Below are positions 9,621-18,463 of a stretch of 60,313 nucleotides of DNA, one piece after another. Below the pieces are notes generated by a model that was given only the letters and a program-made list of their open reading frames with translations, was not told the origin of the DNA and did not search any database. The stretch comes from Phycisphaerae bacterium (lineage in GTDB: Bacteria > Planctomycetota > Phycisphaerae > Sedimentisphaerales > Anaerobacaceae): contig JAPLMX010000115.1 of NCBI GenBank assembly GCA_026386805.1, positions 1 to 60,313 of the forward strand, written 5' to 3'. Made by a program: the position numbers and the translations under genes. Every line of letters starts with the position of its first letter. Position 1 is the first letter of the stretch.

Positions 9621-10364
9621 ATGAAGAGTCGGACAAAGGCAACGATGTGCATCACGGCTATACTTCTGTGCTGTAGCCCGGCGTGGTCCGAGGACCTTCT
9701 GCAAGTCCGCAACCTGTTCAACGGCAAGGACCTGTCCGGCTGGGTCAACGTGAACACGGCCCCCGACACGTGGACCGTGCGGGACGGGGAGATCGCGTGC
9801 AGCGGCAAGCCGACCGGCGTCCTGCGGACCGACCGCCAGTACGAGAACTTCATCCTGTCGCTGGAATGGAAGCACCTGACGGCCGGCGGCAACTCCGGCG
9901 TCTTCGTCTGGGGCGAAGGCTCGGTCCCGGAGGGCAAGCAACTGCCCAAGGGCATGGAGATCCAAATCCTGGAGCTGGACTACGCCGTTCAGAACAAGGT
10001 GACCGACGCCTATGTGCACGGCGAGGTCTTCCCCACGGGCGGGATTACGACCGTCCCGGACAATCCGCGCGGCCCCCGCAGCAAGTCCGCTGAGAATCGC
10101 TGCAAAGGCAAGGGCGAGTGGAACTCGTACACGGCCGTCTGCGTCGATGGCGTCATCAAGCTGGCCGTCAACGGCAAGTTCGTCAACGGTATCAGTAAGG
10201 CCAGCACGAAGAAAGGCTACATCTGCCTGGAATCGGAAGGCGCCCCGATCCACTTCCGCAACATCCGCATCATCGAGCTGCCGCCAGGCATCACGACCCC
10301 CGAGCAGAGCGCACCCGTCGTTGCGGACAAGCAGCCGGCATCCAACACTACCCCCACGAAGTAG
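9621..10364 (+). CDS. DUF1080 protein (3-keto-disaccharide hydrolase-like)
   Basis: This 247-residue exported protein has a signal peptide in residues 1-23. The concanavalin-like DUF1080 fold is shown by [15 protein letters not shown] near residue 34, [12 protein letters not shown] near 95, GMEIQILE and a C-terminal [13 protein letters not shown]. Members of this family are reported or proposed to bind or hydrolyse 3-keto-glycosides and are abundant in Planctomycetota. The ATG follows ATGGAGG; the longer open frame upstream overlaps the DUF4832 gene and is not used. It belongs with the ThuA-like and Gfo/Idh genes downstream, suggesting an oxidise-then-cleave sugar pathway. Confidence 0.85.
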   Translation: MKSRTKATMCITAILLCCSPAWSEDLLQVRNLFNGKDLSGWVNVNTAPDTWTVRDGEIACSGKPTGVLRTDRQYENFILSLEWKHLTAGGNSGVFVWGEGSVPEGKQLPKGMEIQILELDYAVQNKVTDAYVHGEVFPTGGITTVPDNPRGPRSKSAENRCKGKGEWNSYTAVCVDGVIKLAVNGKFVNGISKASTKKGYICLESEGAPIHFRNIRIIELPPGITTPEQSAPVVADKQPASNTTPTK

Positions 10365-10376
10365 AGAGAGGCCACG

Positions 10377-11882
10377 ATGATGACGAAGCATCAGGATTCA
10401 ATGACACGGCGTAGTCTGCTGGGCGGCGCTGCCGCGACGGGAGGCATGCTCATGATACCCTGGCTCAAACGTCTGGGAGCAAAGGTCCAGCCCAGCGTAG
10501 ACCCCGAAGAGCAGAAACGCGTCGAAGCGGCGCTCCCGGCGAAAGCCTTCGTCACGCCTCGCAAGCCCCGTCGGCTCCTGATCTTCGATCTCAACGTCAA
10601 CTACGGCGGCCACGCTTCCATCCGCACGTCGAATCTGGCATTCACGCTGATGGGGACCAGGACCGGCGCCTTTGAGACCGAGATCAGCCATGACCCGGCC
10701 GTCTTCACACCAGACAGTCTTAAGCGATTCGATGCGGTTTTCTTCAACAACACCGTGGGCAATTGCTTCGAGGACCCCGCCCTGCGGCAGAGCTTAGTCG
10801 AGTTCGTCTACGCCGGTGGTGGGTTGATGGGCGTCCACGGCACATCGGTAGCATTCACCAAATGGCCCGGTGCAATCGAGGATTGGCCCGAGTTCGGCAT
10901 TATGCTCGGCGCGCGCGGCGCGAATCACTACGACAGCGACGAGCACGTCTTCATCAAACTGGACGACCCGACCCACCCCATCGTCCAGCCTTTCGGCGGC
11001 GACTTCGAGTACCGCGACGAATTCTTCCGCGTCCATGAGCCCTATTCCCGAAATCGGGTCCGCGTGCTCCTGAGCATCGACATGAGCAAAACCGTCGTGC
11101 AGGCTCAGCCACGGGGCAACACGATCCGGGCGGACAACGACTACGCCTTAGCCTGGGTCCGTCAGTACGGCCGGGGCCGCGTCTTTTACACGACCTTCGC
11201 CCACAACCCCTCGATGTTCTGGGACCCGAAGATGCTCCAGTTCTACCTGGCCGCGACCCAATTCGCCCTGGGCGATCTGCCCGCCCCAACGACCCCAAGC
11301 GCCAAGTTGACCCCCGCGATCCGAGCCCAGGAGCAACTCGGCTGGCGGGTGACCCTTGTGCCGGCCCCCTCCACGGAGTTGACCCTCTTTCAAACCATTG
11401 ACAAAGCGGCGGGCCTGGGCCTGTTGTACGTCGGCGGCTGCAACCGACAGAAGATCAGCCAGGATATCCCGAAGAGCTTTGATGACCAGCTTGGCAGCGA
11501 GGACCTCAAACAAATCCGTTTGAAGCTCGATGCGGCCGGCGTTCGCTTGTTGACGTATCGTGTGGACCCCATGCCCCCCGATAAGATGGGGCAGCGAAGA
11601 GTGTTCGAGTTCGCCAGGAGAATGGGGGCCGATCTCTTTGTCCGTGATGCCGGAGAACTCCGCATGGACCCGGTGCCTCTGGAGATCGGGAGTTCGGATG
11701 AACGGGTCGCCAAGAAAGAAGCCGGTTCGCTTCTTGATAAGCTTCGGGCTGCACCCAATAATCCTTTTAGCGTCATCATCGAACTCGCAGGCGACGGGCC
11801 CGGTTCGATGGAGGAGGCGGCCCAACACGTCAAGTTCTGGAACAATGTGGCCATGAAGCTGGTAGGTGGAGACAAATCGTGA
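10377..11882 (+). CDS. Tat-exported ThuA-like domain fused to a sugar isomerase-like domain
   Basis: This 501-residue protein begins with a twin-arginine type signal (MTRRSLLGGAAATGG). Residues about 60-310 form a ThuA-like glutamine-amidotransferase-fold domain (FVYAGGGLMGVHGTSVAF, LGARGANHYDSDEH, DDPTHPIVQPFGGDFEYRDE, YGRGRVFYTTFAHNP). Residues about 320-500 resemble the start of a xylose isomerase-like TIM-barrel epimerase (GWRVTLVPAPSTELTLFQ, AAGLGLLYVGG, LDAAGVRLLTYRVD), but this part is too short for a whole barrel. ThuA proteins act with oxidoreductases in 3-keto sugar metabolism. The last bases overlap the next gene. Confidence 0.75.
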   Translation: MMTKHQDSMTRRSLLGGAAATGGMLMIPWLKRLGAKVQPSVDPEEQKRVEAALPAKAFVTPRKPRRLLIFDLNVNYGGHASIRTSNLAFTLMGTRTGAFETEISHDPAVFTPDSLKRFDAVFFNNTVGNCFEDPALRQSLVEFVYAGGGLMGVHGTSVAFTKWPGAIEDWPEFGIMLGARGANHYDSDEHVFIKLDDPTHPIVQPFGGDFEYRDEFFRVHEPYSRNRVRVLLSIDMSKTVVQAQPRGNTIRADNDYALAWVRQYGRGRVFYTTFAHNPSMFWDPKMLQFYLAATQFALGDLPAPTTPSAKLTPAIRAQEQLGWRVTLVPAPSTELTLFQTIDKAAGLGLLYVGGCNRQKISQDIPKSFDDQLGSEDLKQIRLKLDAAGVRLLTYRVDPMPPDKMGQRRVFEFARRMGADLFVRDAGELRMDPVPLEIGSSDERVAKKEAGSLLDKLRAAPNNPFSVIIELAGDGPGSMEEAAQHVKFWNNVAMKLVGGDKS

Positions 11883-13327
11883 CACAAGGGAAAAGAACCA
11901 AGAAGATCACGCGGCGTGAGTTTCTGACTCGAACGAGCCGCGTTTCGGCCATGGTCGCTCTTCCGTGGATCGTCCCGGCCCCGGTGATAGGTACACAGAC
12001 AAGCACCGCGCCGAGCGAGCGGCTTACGATGGGCCTGATCGGCCACGGGGCGATGGGACGCGGGCATCTGCACCGGTTGGCCGGCGACCGGGAAGTCCAG
12101 GTGCTGGCTGTCTGCGACGTGGATCGCGTGCGGCGAGAAGAAGCCAGGCAGATTGTGGACGAGACTTACGCCGCCCGTAAGTCGGACAGCACGTACAAGG
12201 GCTGCACAGCGTACAACGACTACCGCGAGCTACTGGCTCGTTCCGATATCGATGCCGTGGTGATTGCCACGCCGGACCATTGGCATTCGTTGCAGGCCAT
12301 TCATGCCGTGGAGGCGGGCAAGGACGTGTACTGTGAGAAACCGATCTCATTGAATGTCCAGGAAGGCCGGCGCCTCGTGGAGACCGTCCGCCGCTACGGT
12401 CGGATCTTCCAGACCGGGACCCAGTATCGCTCCATTTCCACAATCCGGAAGGTCTGTGAATTCGTGCGAGCGGGCGGGCTGGGCAAGGTCAAATCGGTTT
12501 TCACGCTGTGGGGTCCCCTGAATGGCTCCATCGCGGGCGGACGATTCAAACCCTACGCCCAAGCGATGGATGCGGAGCGATCCGGCCGCTCCTATGCCCC
12601 GATGCACTTCGACCTGCCAGGCGAACCCGTGCCCGATGGGTTGGACTGGAACCTGTGGGTAGGTCCCGCCCCGTGGCAGGCCTACAACAGCGTCTATCAC
12701 GTGAACCCATCGCCCGGCGTCGTGCCCTGGGCGTTCTGCGAGGACTTCGGCGCGGGGGCCGTGACGTGGTATCATTCTCACGCCGCGGACGTGATTCAGT
12801 ATGCCCTGGGCGTGGAGACCAGCAGCCCGGTGGAATTCATCCATCCCAGCAGCGGAGCGTATCCAACGCTCACGTGCCGGTACGCCAACGGGACGCTCCT
12901 GCACCTCGTGGACAACTGGGAGATGGTCAAGACCGTCTACCAGGCGGTCCCCGCCGACGCCCGGCTTGCCGGCAATTTCGGCGGCGTCTTCGTCGGCGAG
13001 CGAGGCTGGGTCACGTCGATGACCACCGGCGGTCCCATCGAGGGCGGCCCGGCGGAGATCTTCGCCGAGATGAAGCTCGCAACCCGCGAAGTGAATCCCG
13101 GTGACAACAATCATCACGCCAACTGGTTCGAGTGCATCCGCACGCGAAGGCCGACAAGCTGTGGCGAGGAGATCGGCCACTGCGGCGCATCGCTGGGACA
13201 TCTGACGATCATCGCGTACAAGCTGCAGCGGTCCCTGAAGTGGAACCCCGTTGCCGAGGAATTCCCCGGCGACGATGCAGCCAACCGTCTGCTGGGTCGC
13301 TCGCTGCGCAGCCCCTGGCATCTGTAG
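11879..13327 (+). CDS. Tat-exported Gfo/Idh/MocA family oxidoreductase
   Basis: This 482-residue protein has a Tat signal (KITRREFLTRTSRVSAMVAL) followed by a Rossmann NAD(P)-binding domain (MGLIGHGAMGRGHLHRLAGD) and the family motif CEKPISLNVQEGRRLV near residue 150. The C-terminal half has the Gfo/Idh beta-sheet domain with GAVTWYHSHAADVIQYALG. Such enzymes oxidise or reduce sugar hydroxyls with a bound nicotinamide cofactor. The GTG start overlaps the stop of the ThuA-like gene in GTGA, implying translational coupling. The substrate is not evident. Confidence 0.88.
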   Translation: MTQGKRTKKITRREFLTRTSRVSAMVALPWIVPAPVIGTQTSTAPSERLTMGLIGHGAMGRGHLHRLAGDREVQVLAVCDVDRVRREEARQIVDETYAARKSDSTYKGCTAYNDYRELLARSDIDAVVIATPDHWHSLQAIHAVEAGKDVYCEKPISLNVQEGRRLVETVRRYGRIFQTGTQYRSISTIRKVCEFVRAGGLGKVKSVFTLWGPLNGSIAGGRFKPYAQAMDAERSGRSYAPMHFDLPGEPVPDGLDWNLWVGPAPWQAYNSVYHVNPSPGVVPWAFCEDFGAGAVTWYHSHAADVIQYALGVETSSPVEFIHPSSGAYPTLTCRYANGTLLHLVDNWEMVKTVYQAVPADARLAGNFGGVFVGERGWVTSMTTGGPIEGGPAEIFAEMKLATREVNPGDNNHHANWFECIRTRRPTSCGEEIGHCGASLGHLTIIAYKLQRSLKWNPVAEEFPGDDAANRLLGRSLRSPWHL

Positions 13328-13377
13328 CAGTAGCCGGTAATCAGTAGTCAGTAGAAATAGGGTGCGTATGACGCACC
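13327..13377. repeat. Intergenic CAGTAGTCGG-type repeat plus GGTGCGT hairpin
   Basis: A short tract of the CAGTAGTC/CGGTAATC repeat family (13327-13355) is followed by a perfect hairpin with arms GGTGCGT (13361-13367) and ACGCACC (13371-13377). It separates the Gfo/Idh gene from the PmoA-like gene and could attenuate read-through. Confidence 0.5.
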
Positions 13378-13404
13378 ATTCCATTGATTTTGGAGAACAC
13401 AGTA

Positions 13405-14337
13405 ATGCACGTTCGAGGTTACCTGCTCACCGCAACATTGGCATTTTTCACTCTTGCCGCTTCGGTTCAGGCCCAGGCCCAGGCGGGCAAACTGGAAGCA
13501 AAGCTCGAAAAGAACCAGGTGGTCGTCACCGTGGGCGGACAACTGTTCACCTGCTACAAATTCGACCCATCCCAGAAGTACCCCTACTTCTGGCCGGTCA
13601 ATGGCCCGGCGTCTGGCAAGTCCATCACGACGGAGACCTCCGAACCCTACCCGCACCACCATTCGCTCTTCTTCGGCTGCGACCGGGTCAACGGCGGCAA
13701 CTACTGGCAAGACACCAACGAGCGGGGCCAGATCCTCTCCCAAAAACCCAAGCTCGTCGAGGCCTCGGGCAGCAGAGTCGTCTTCACGGATGAAGGTCTG
13801 TGGAAGCAGCCCGGCAAGGAGCCCATCATTCGCGACCAGCGCCGGATCGTCATCACCGCCCCCAGCGACAGCCTGCGGTTCATCGACTTCCAGATCACGA
13901 TGGAGCCGCTGACCGACATCCGGATTCTCAAGACGAATCATTCGCTGTTCTCGGCCCGCGTTGTGCCCGAGCTGGCCGTGACCGCAGGCGGGACACTGGT
14001 CAACGCCGAAGGCAAGACGGCGGAAAAAGGCACGTTCAACGTCGCCTCGCCGTGGTGCGACTATTACGGCACGCGGGCCGGCGTCACGGAGGGCCTCGCC
14101 ATTTTCCAGCATCCGAGCGACCGCTGGTACCCGGCCCAGTGGTTCACCCGCGATTACGGCTTCTTCTCGCCCACGCCCATGAACTGGCTCGAAGGCGATC
14201 AGCTCGACCTTCCCAAGGGCCAGAAGCTGACCCTGACCTACCGCGTCGTCGTTCACACCGGCGACACCCAGAAGGCCGGAATCCCGGCGATCTTCGACGC
14301 CTACAAACAGACCGACGGTTCTTCCCAGAACCAGTAA
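13405..14337 (+). CDS. PmoA family (DUF6807-like) exported protein
   Basis: This 310-residue protein carries a cleavable signal peptide (HVRGYLLTATLAFFTLAASV, ending QAQA). The body matches the family annotated as PmoA/DUF6807 by the segments YKFDPSQKYPYFWPVNGP, YPHHHSLFFGCDRVNGG and ASPWCDYYGTR. Despite the database name, these proteins are not methane monooxygenase subunits; they are beta-rich and occur in sugar-catabolism gene sets. The ATG at 13405 follows GGAG by nine bases and was preferred to an upstream TTG. It lies between two Gfo/Idh genes. Confidence 0.8.
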   Translation: MHVRGYLLTATLAFFTLAASVQAQAQAGKLEAKLEKNQVVVTVGGQLFTCYKFDPSQKYPYFWPVNGPASGKSITTETSEPYPHHHSLFFGCDRVNGGNYWQDTNERGQILSQKPKLVEASGSRVVFTDEGLWKQPGKEPIIRDQRRIVITAPSDSLRFIDFQITMEPLTDIRILKTNHSLFSARVVPELAVTAGGTLVNAEGKTAEKGTFNVASPWCDYYGTRAGVTEGLAIFQHPSDRWYPAQWFTRDYGFFSPTPMNWLEGDQLDLPKGQKLTLTYRVVVHTGDTQKAGIPAIFDAYKQTDGSSQNQ

Positions 14338-14347
14338 GGAGACCCCC

Positions 14348-15181
14348 GTGGTAAACCGACGCGAGTTCCTCAGGTAAACGGGATCGGCCGCAGCAGAAGC
14401 CATAGCATTCCCGTACGTCATTCCTTCGTCGGCGCTGGGCAACGCCGGTGGCGCGGTGCCAAGCGAGCGAATTGTGATGGCCTCCATCGGTTTGGGCACC
14501 CAGGGGACCGGCTTGCTACAGGCGTTTCTGGGGCACAAGGACGTCCAGCTTGCCGCGGTGTGCGATGTCTACGAGAGCCAACGGCAGAAGGCCAAGAGCA
14601 TCGTTGACCAACGCTACGGCAACAGAGACTGCGCGATGTACAATGATTTCCGCGAGGTCTGTCGGCGTGAGGACATCGACGCCGTCAGCATCGCCACACC
14701 GGACCATTGGCATGTGCTCGTGTCGCTGGACGCGGCTCGCAACGGCAAGGACATGTATACGGAGAAGGCTCTTGGCTTGGGCGTAGCCTGGGACAAAGCC
14801 CTTCAGGAGGCATGTCACAAGTACGGCACCGTTTTCCAGTGGGGTACACAGCAGCGCTCCGAGCGGAATTTCCGCTTCGCCTGCGAGCTGGTTCGCAACG
14901 GCCGGATCGGCAAACTGCACACAATCCTGGTCGGTGTGCCTCATGACTTCCCTGTTCCCAATCAGCCGGTTCAGCCGGTGCCGGCGGGCCTGGACTACGA
15001 TCTATGGCTCGGGCCGGCTCCCTGGGCCCCGTACACTTACCAACGCTGTCGCCCGTGGACAAAAGAGGAGAGCTACTCGAACTGGTACCACATCTCCGAC
15101 TACTGCCTGGGGGGCATCGGCGGCTATTGGGGCGTCCGCCCGGCCAAACGCGGCCCCAAGGCAAGACCCCAGGAGAAATAA
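14348..15181 (+). pseudogene. Broken Gfo/Idh/MocA oxidoreductase gene
   Basis: A GTG start at 14348, six bases after GGAG, opens a Tat-signal frame reading VVNRREFLR, but a TAA at 14375-14377 interrupts it. The same frame continues as TGSAAAEAIAFPYVIPSSALG and then a normal Rossmann domain (GLGTQGTGLLQAFLGHKDVQ) and the motif ATPDHWHVLVSLDAA. After DYCLGGIGGYWG (about 15134) homology stops and an unrelated tail of about 15 residues runs to the TAA at 15179-15181. Roughly half of the protein is missing. The break abuts the IS110 element, so disruption by that insertion is the simplest explanation. Restart from GTG 14456 would give only a fragment. Confidence 0.85.
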
Positions 15182-15198
15182 GTATGGTGAAACTATGT

Positions 15199-15274
15199 AG
15201 CAAGCCTCCTTCCGGTTCGTCGGCCGGGGGGAGATAAGAGTGGGTGTTTCGGAACCCCAATAAGGAGACTTGCT
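15199..15274 (+). ncRNA. Structured leader of the IS110 transposase, candidate bridge-RNA region
   Basis: AGCAAGCCTCCTT (15199-15211) pairs with AAGGAGACTTGCT (15262-15274) with one mismatch, which would bury the transposase Shine-Dalgarno. CTCCTTCCGG (15206-15215) can instead pair completely, with two G-U pairs, with CCGGGGGGAG (15224-15233) across an eight-base loop. The two folds share bases and exclude each other. Position upstream of the gene is where IS110-group bridge RNAs are encoded, but no guide loops were matched. Confidence 0.4.
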
Positions 15275-16282
15275 ATGCGGTACGTAGGACTGGATGTTCA
15301 CTATCGGAGTTCGACCTATTGTGTTCTGGAGGAGAACGGGCGGGAAGTGCAGTGCGAGACGATTCGCGGGCATTGGCCCAAGTTGTTGGAGCGGCTCCGG
15401 ACTGTCGCGGGGCCGTGGACGATCTGTTTCGAGGCCTCGTGCGGGTATGGCTATCTGTATCGCGAGTTGTCCCGCTTGGCCAGCCGGGTCGTGGTGGCGC
15501 ATCCGGGCCAGTTGCGGCTGATCTTCCGCGCCAAGCGCAAGAACGACCGTGTCGACGCCCGCAAGCTGGCCAAGCTGCTGTATCTGGACGAGGTGCCCCA
15601 GGCGTATGTGCCCAGCGAGGAGGTGCAGAGTTGGCGGGAGCTGATCGAACACCGGCGCCGCATCATGGACCGCCAGACCACGTGTAAGAACGCGATCCGC
15701 CGCCTGCTGCGTTCCGACGGCAAGATCGCCGCGAAGGGGCTGTGGACCAAGAAGGGCTTGGCCTGGTTGCGCCAGGAGGAGATGCCCACGGCAGCGGCGC
15801 GTCTGAAACGCGACCTGCTGCTGGACGAGTTGGCCGAAGCCAAGCGACGCGTGCGGACCGTGACGAAGGCTCGGGACGAGATCGGCGAGCGTCACCCGAC
15901 GGTGCTCCTGCTGCGAACGATCCCCGGGGTGGGCATCCGGACGGCGGAGACGATCGCCGCGTATATGGACAACGCCAAGCGTTTCCTCCGCAGCGCACAG
16001 GTGGGTGCCTACTTCGGACTGGTTCCCTGCCAGGACGCCAGTGCCGGGGTCAACCGCTTGGGCCACAGCACGCGGCAAGGCCCGGCCACGGCCCGCCAGT
16101 ATCTCGTGGAAGCCGCCTGGCAAGGAGGGTATCGCTCCCCGACCATCCGGGCGTATTTCGAGCGGATCCAGCACGGCCGCCCCGAGCGTCGTAAGATCGC
16201 CTTGGGAGCGACGGCCCATTACTTGCTGCGGTGCATGCATGCCATGCTCGTTCGCGGTCAGCCGTGGCACGAGGCGGCGTAG
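15275..16282 (+). CDS. IS110 family transposase
   Basis: This 335-residue protein has the two IS110 domains. The N-terminal DEDD RuvC-like domain shows MRYVGLDVHYRS, ICFEASCGYGYLY and RKNDRVDARKLAKLLYLDE, which supply the acidic residues. The C-terminal Transposase_20 domain shows LRTIPGVGIRTAETIAAYM and GHSTRQGPATARQYLVEAAW, containing the conserved catalytic serine context. Length is within the family range and the frame is intact, so it may be active. The ATG follows AAGGAG by seven bases. Confidence 0.95.
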   Translation: MRYVGLDVHYRSSTYCVLEENGREVQCETIRGHWPKLLERLRTVAGPWTICFEASCGYGYLYRELSRLASRVVVAHPGQLRLIFRAKRKNDRVDARKLAKLLYLDEVPQAYVPSEEVQSWRELIEHRRRIMDRQTTCKNAIRRLLRSDGKIAAKGLWTKKGLAWLRQEEMPTAAARLKRDLLLDELAEAKRRVRTVTKARDEIGERHPTVLLLRTIPGVGIRTAETIAAYMDNAKRFLRSAQVGAYFGLVPCQDASAGVNRLGHSTRQGPATARQYLVEAAWQGGYRSPTIRAYFERIQHGRPERRKIALGATAHYLLRCMHAMLVRGQPWHEAA

Positions 16283-16843
16283 GAATCCAGAGGGGGCCGG
16301 CCGGGTCTCGCTTTCGTGACGCGGCCGAAACCGGACCCCAACGATCAACAAGAGAAGAGGCGGTTCAGAGAAGAGAAGGGAACCGGGGACATCGGAAGGC
16401 AAGACGCCGCACGACGATTCGCGGGATGACCTGGCCGGACTCCGTTCTCGGGGACTGAGGCCACACGACCTCGTTATGCTGACGGGAGCCGGCCCGTATG
16501 AAGATTCCTGGCACCCCGAACCGGGTGATGCCGAATAGCTGTGTGGAATTCCCGCGAAAAAATCCCGCGACCGTCTGTTTTCCACCCTGCCTCCGAGATA
16601 AGCATCCGGAGCCCGCCCTGGCAGTCTCCCCTTGAAAGCGCCGCGCGTGACAAAGCGAGAGCACGACCCTCCGTAGACGTAGATTCCCACAGAGACAATG
16701 CGAGGGTACAATCTGCCCCGGCGTAGAGACAGTAAGCCGTACCTGTCCCGCCGATGGTGTGAGGAGCAACGCTCGAAGCCGAAAAGGGGAAGTGGTAATG
16801 GCGGACGATTCGATTCACTTCTACGATGACGATGGAGTAGAGA
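16283..16843. other. Gene-poor spacer between the IS110 transposase and the TolC gene
   Basis: The first part presumably holds the right end of the IS110 element, including a G-rich dyad around 16292-16340. No gene could be supported. A 41-codon frame starting at 16798 (MADDSIHFYDDDGVEIT) has a plausible ribosome site but runs into the TolC gene end; it may be a gene remnant. There is no obvious terminator with a T-run. Confidence 0.4.
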
Positions 16844-18454
16844 TCACTTGCCTTCGAGGACGGCCGGCGGCAATTGGACCTGCCCGTGGCCCAGCAAGGT
16901 CCCGGTGGCCCGGGCCAGCATGACCTGCGCGATCTCGTAATCGGCAAAGGCACTGATCCGGCGCAATTGGTTCTCCGCGAGACTGGAGGCCGCCTGCAAG
17001 ACTTCGGTGCTCGTGCGCCGGCCCAATTGGAACTGGGATTGTTCCACCCGGTACTCGCGGTAGGCGGCGATGACGCCCTGCTCGGCCGCCAGGATGCGGC
17101 GCCAGTTTTGCTGCAGACCGTCCAGCGCATCGTAGACATCCTGCCGGACTTGCTGCTGCTGCTGCTGGCGGTCCAGCTCGATTCTAACCTTCTCGAGCCG
17201 GGCCCGCCGGTACTGGGCCTCGGCGGCTCGGTTGCCCAGAGGAATGGCGGCCGACAGGCCGATCCAATGATCCTGCGCGGGACTGTGGACGAGGTCGTCA
17301 AAAGCGCCGCCTACGCTCCCAGCCTGCCCGCCGGCAGTATAGGTATACTCCACGTTCAGCAACGGCAGCAGGTTGTTCCGGGCCAGGGCGATGTCGATGT
17401 CGCCAATCGCCAAGCGAAGCTCCAGCTCGGCCAGCTCCATACGGTTCTCCAAGGCCACCTTGACCAGGGCCTCCTGATCCAAATCCAGCCCCTTGGGATC
17501 CGGGTCGGTGACGGTGTTGACATCCACCGGTGAATGGAGCGGCAGATCGGCGCGGTTCATGATCCGTTTGAGCTCCCGCTCGCGGTCCCGGACCGTCGTC
17601 TCGGCCCCGATCACCGCATCGAGCCGGCTCGACAGACCCGCCTCCGCCCGGACGATTTCATTCTTCGGCAGCGAGCCGGCCGCCACTTTGAAGCGAGCGA
17701 TTTTCACCTGATGCTCGGCCAGCTTGTATTGCTCGCGGCTGACGTCGAGCTGTTTGCGGGCGGCGTAGAGCCGCCAATACGCAATGTCGGCGCCGCCCAG
17801 AATGTAAATCGCCTGGAGCTTCGTGAACGCATCCACGGCCCCTTTCTGGTATCCGGCGACCTGAATGGAATCAGTGTTGATTCGCGTGCCCGCCCCCCGC
17901 AGCAGCGACTGGACGACGGAGACACTGGCGGCGGCCTCCGAGACACCGTCCTCGTCCCCCACCGGCAGGTTGGCCGTGACCGTACCACCCGTCTGCAGCG
18001 GCGTCGTGATGCCCGCGCCCAAGGTGCGGCTGGAGGGTGTCGCATAGCTCGCCGAAGCCCGGAAGACCGACTCGAACTTCGCCCGTTCCGCATCCACCGT
18101 CTGCTGAGCGATGGCGGGACTGATCAGTTGGACTTTCAGATCCAGGTTGTTCGCCAGCGCCGCCGCCCGGACCTCCTCCAGCGTCAGCTTCACCACGGGC
18201 CGGGGCTGGTTCGGCTCCGTCACCCCTTTGGCCAGCTCCTTCGTAGCCTGCTCGATGGAGACCGGCGGCGACTGGGACTGCTCCGTGAGCTTGACGCTCT
18301 CGATCTGGCCCGTCTTGGCCACCAGGGCCGCCAATTCCGGCTTCGGCCGAACCTCCGGCGTCCCGCAGCCCATCATGGCCATCGTCAGCCACAGCATCGC
18401 CGCTGTTCCTGCAACCTCCCAGATTCGCCAATGCATGTCCATGTGCTCTCTCAT
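16844..18454 (-). CDS. TolC family outer-membrane efflux lipoprotein
   Basis: This 536-residue protein begins with a lipoprotein signal (LWLTMAMMGCGTPEV, with the lipobox cysteine near residue 31). It contains two outer-membrane efflux repeats rich in long helices, for example VDAERAKFESVFRASASYAT, RLYAARKQLDVSREQYKLAE and LAENRMELAELELRLAIGDID-like helices. It should form the outer-membrane exit duct for the neighbouring ABC exporter. It starts 9 bp after the permease gene at 18464 and is co-transcribed with it, most likely from the sigma-54 promoter at 20962-20977. It is the only TolC-like gene in the window and could serve all the permeases. Confidence 0.88.
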   Translation of the reverse strand: MREHMDMHWRIWEVAGTAAMLWLTMAMMGCGTPEVRPKPELAALVAKTGQIESVKLTEQSQSPPVSIEQATKELAKGVTEPNQPRPVVKLTLEEVRAAALANNLDLKVQLISPAIAQQTVDAERAKFESVFRASASYATPSSRTLGAGITTPLQTGGTVTANLPVGDEDGVSEAAASVSVVQSLLRGAGTRINTDSIQVAGYQKGAVDAFTKLQAIYILGGADIAYWRLYAARKQLDVSREQYKLAEHQVKIARFKVAAGSLPKNEIVRAEAGLSSRLDAVIGAETTVRDRERELKRIMNRADLPLHSPVDVNTVTDPDPKGLDLDQEALVKVALENRMELAELELRLAIGDIDIALARNNLLPLLNVEYTYTAGGQAGSVGGAFDDLVHSPAQDHWIGLSAAIPLGNRAAEAQYRRARLEKVRIELDRQQQQQQVRQDVYDALDGLQQNWRRILAAEQGVIAAYREYRVEQSQFQLGRRTSTEVLQAASSLAENQLRRISAFADYEIAQVMLARATGTLLGHGQVQLPPAVLEGK

Positions 18455-18463
18455 AAACCTGCC

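Larger units (their letters stand above)
15135..16500 (+). mobile_element. IS110-family insertion sequence (approximate ends)
   Basis: One transposase gene (15275-16282) is flanked by non-coding sequence. The left boundary is put near 15135, where homology of the interrupted Gfo/Idh gene ends. The right boundary is uncertain: the missing half of that gene does not resume in 16283-16843. IS110 elements use a structured non-coding end as bridge RNA for target choice and usually leave no long terminal repeats, so ends cannot be fixed by eye. Confidence 0.6.

Noticed and set aside
15002-16711. A 569-residue open frame on the minus strand
   Set aside because: It is antisense to the IS110 transposase and the broken Gfo/Idh gene and has no recognisable domain.
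16798-16923. A 41-codon frame MADDSIHFYDDDG on the plus strand
   Set aside because: It has a plausible ribosome site but runs antisense into the TolC gene end and stops; too short to support as a gene.
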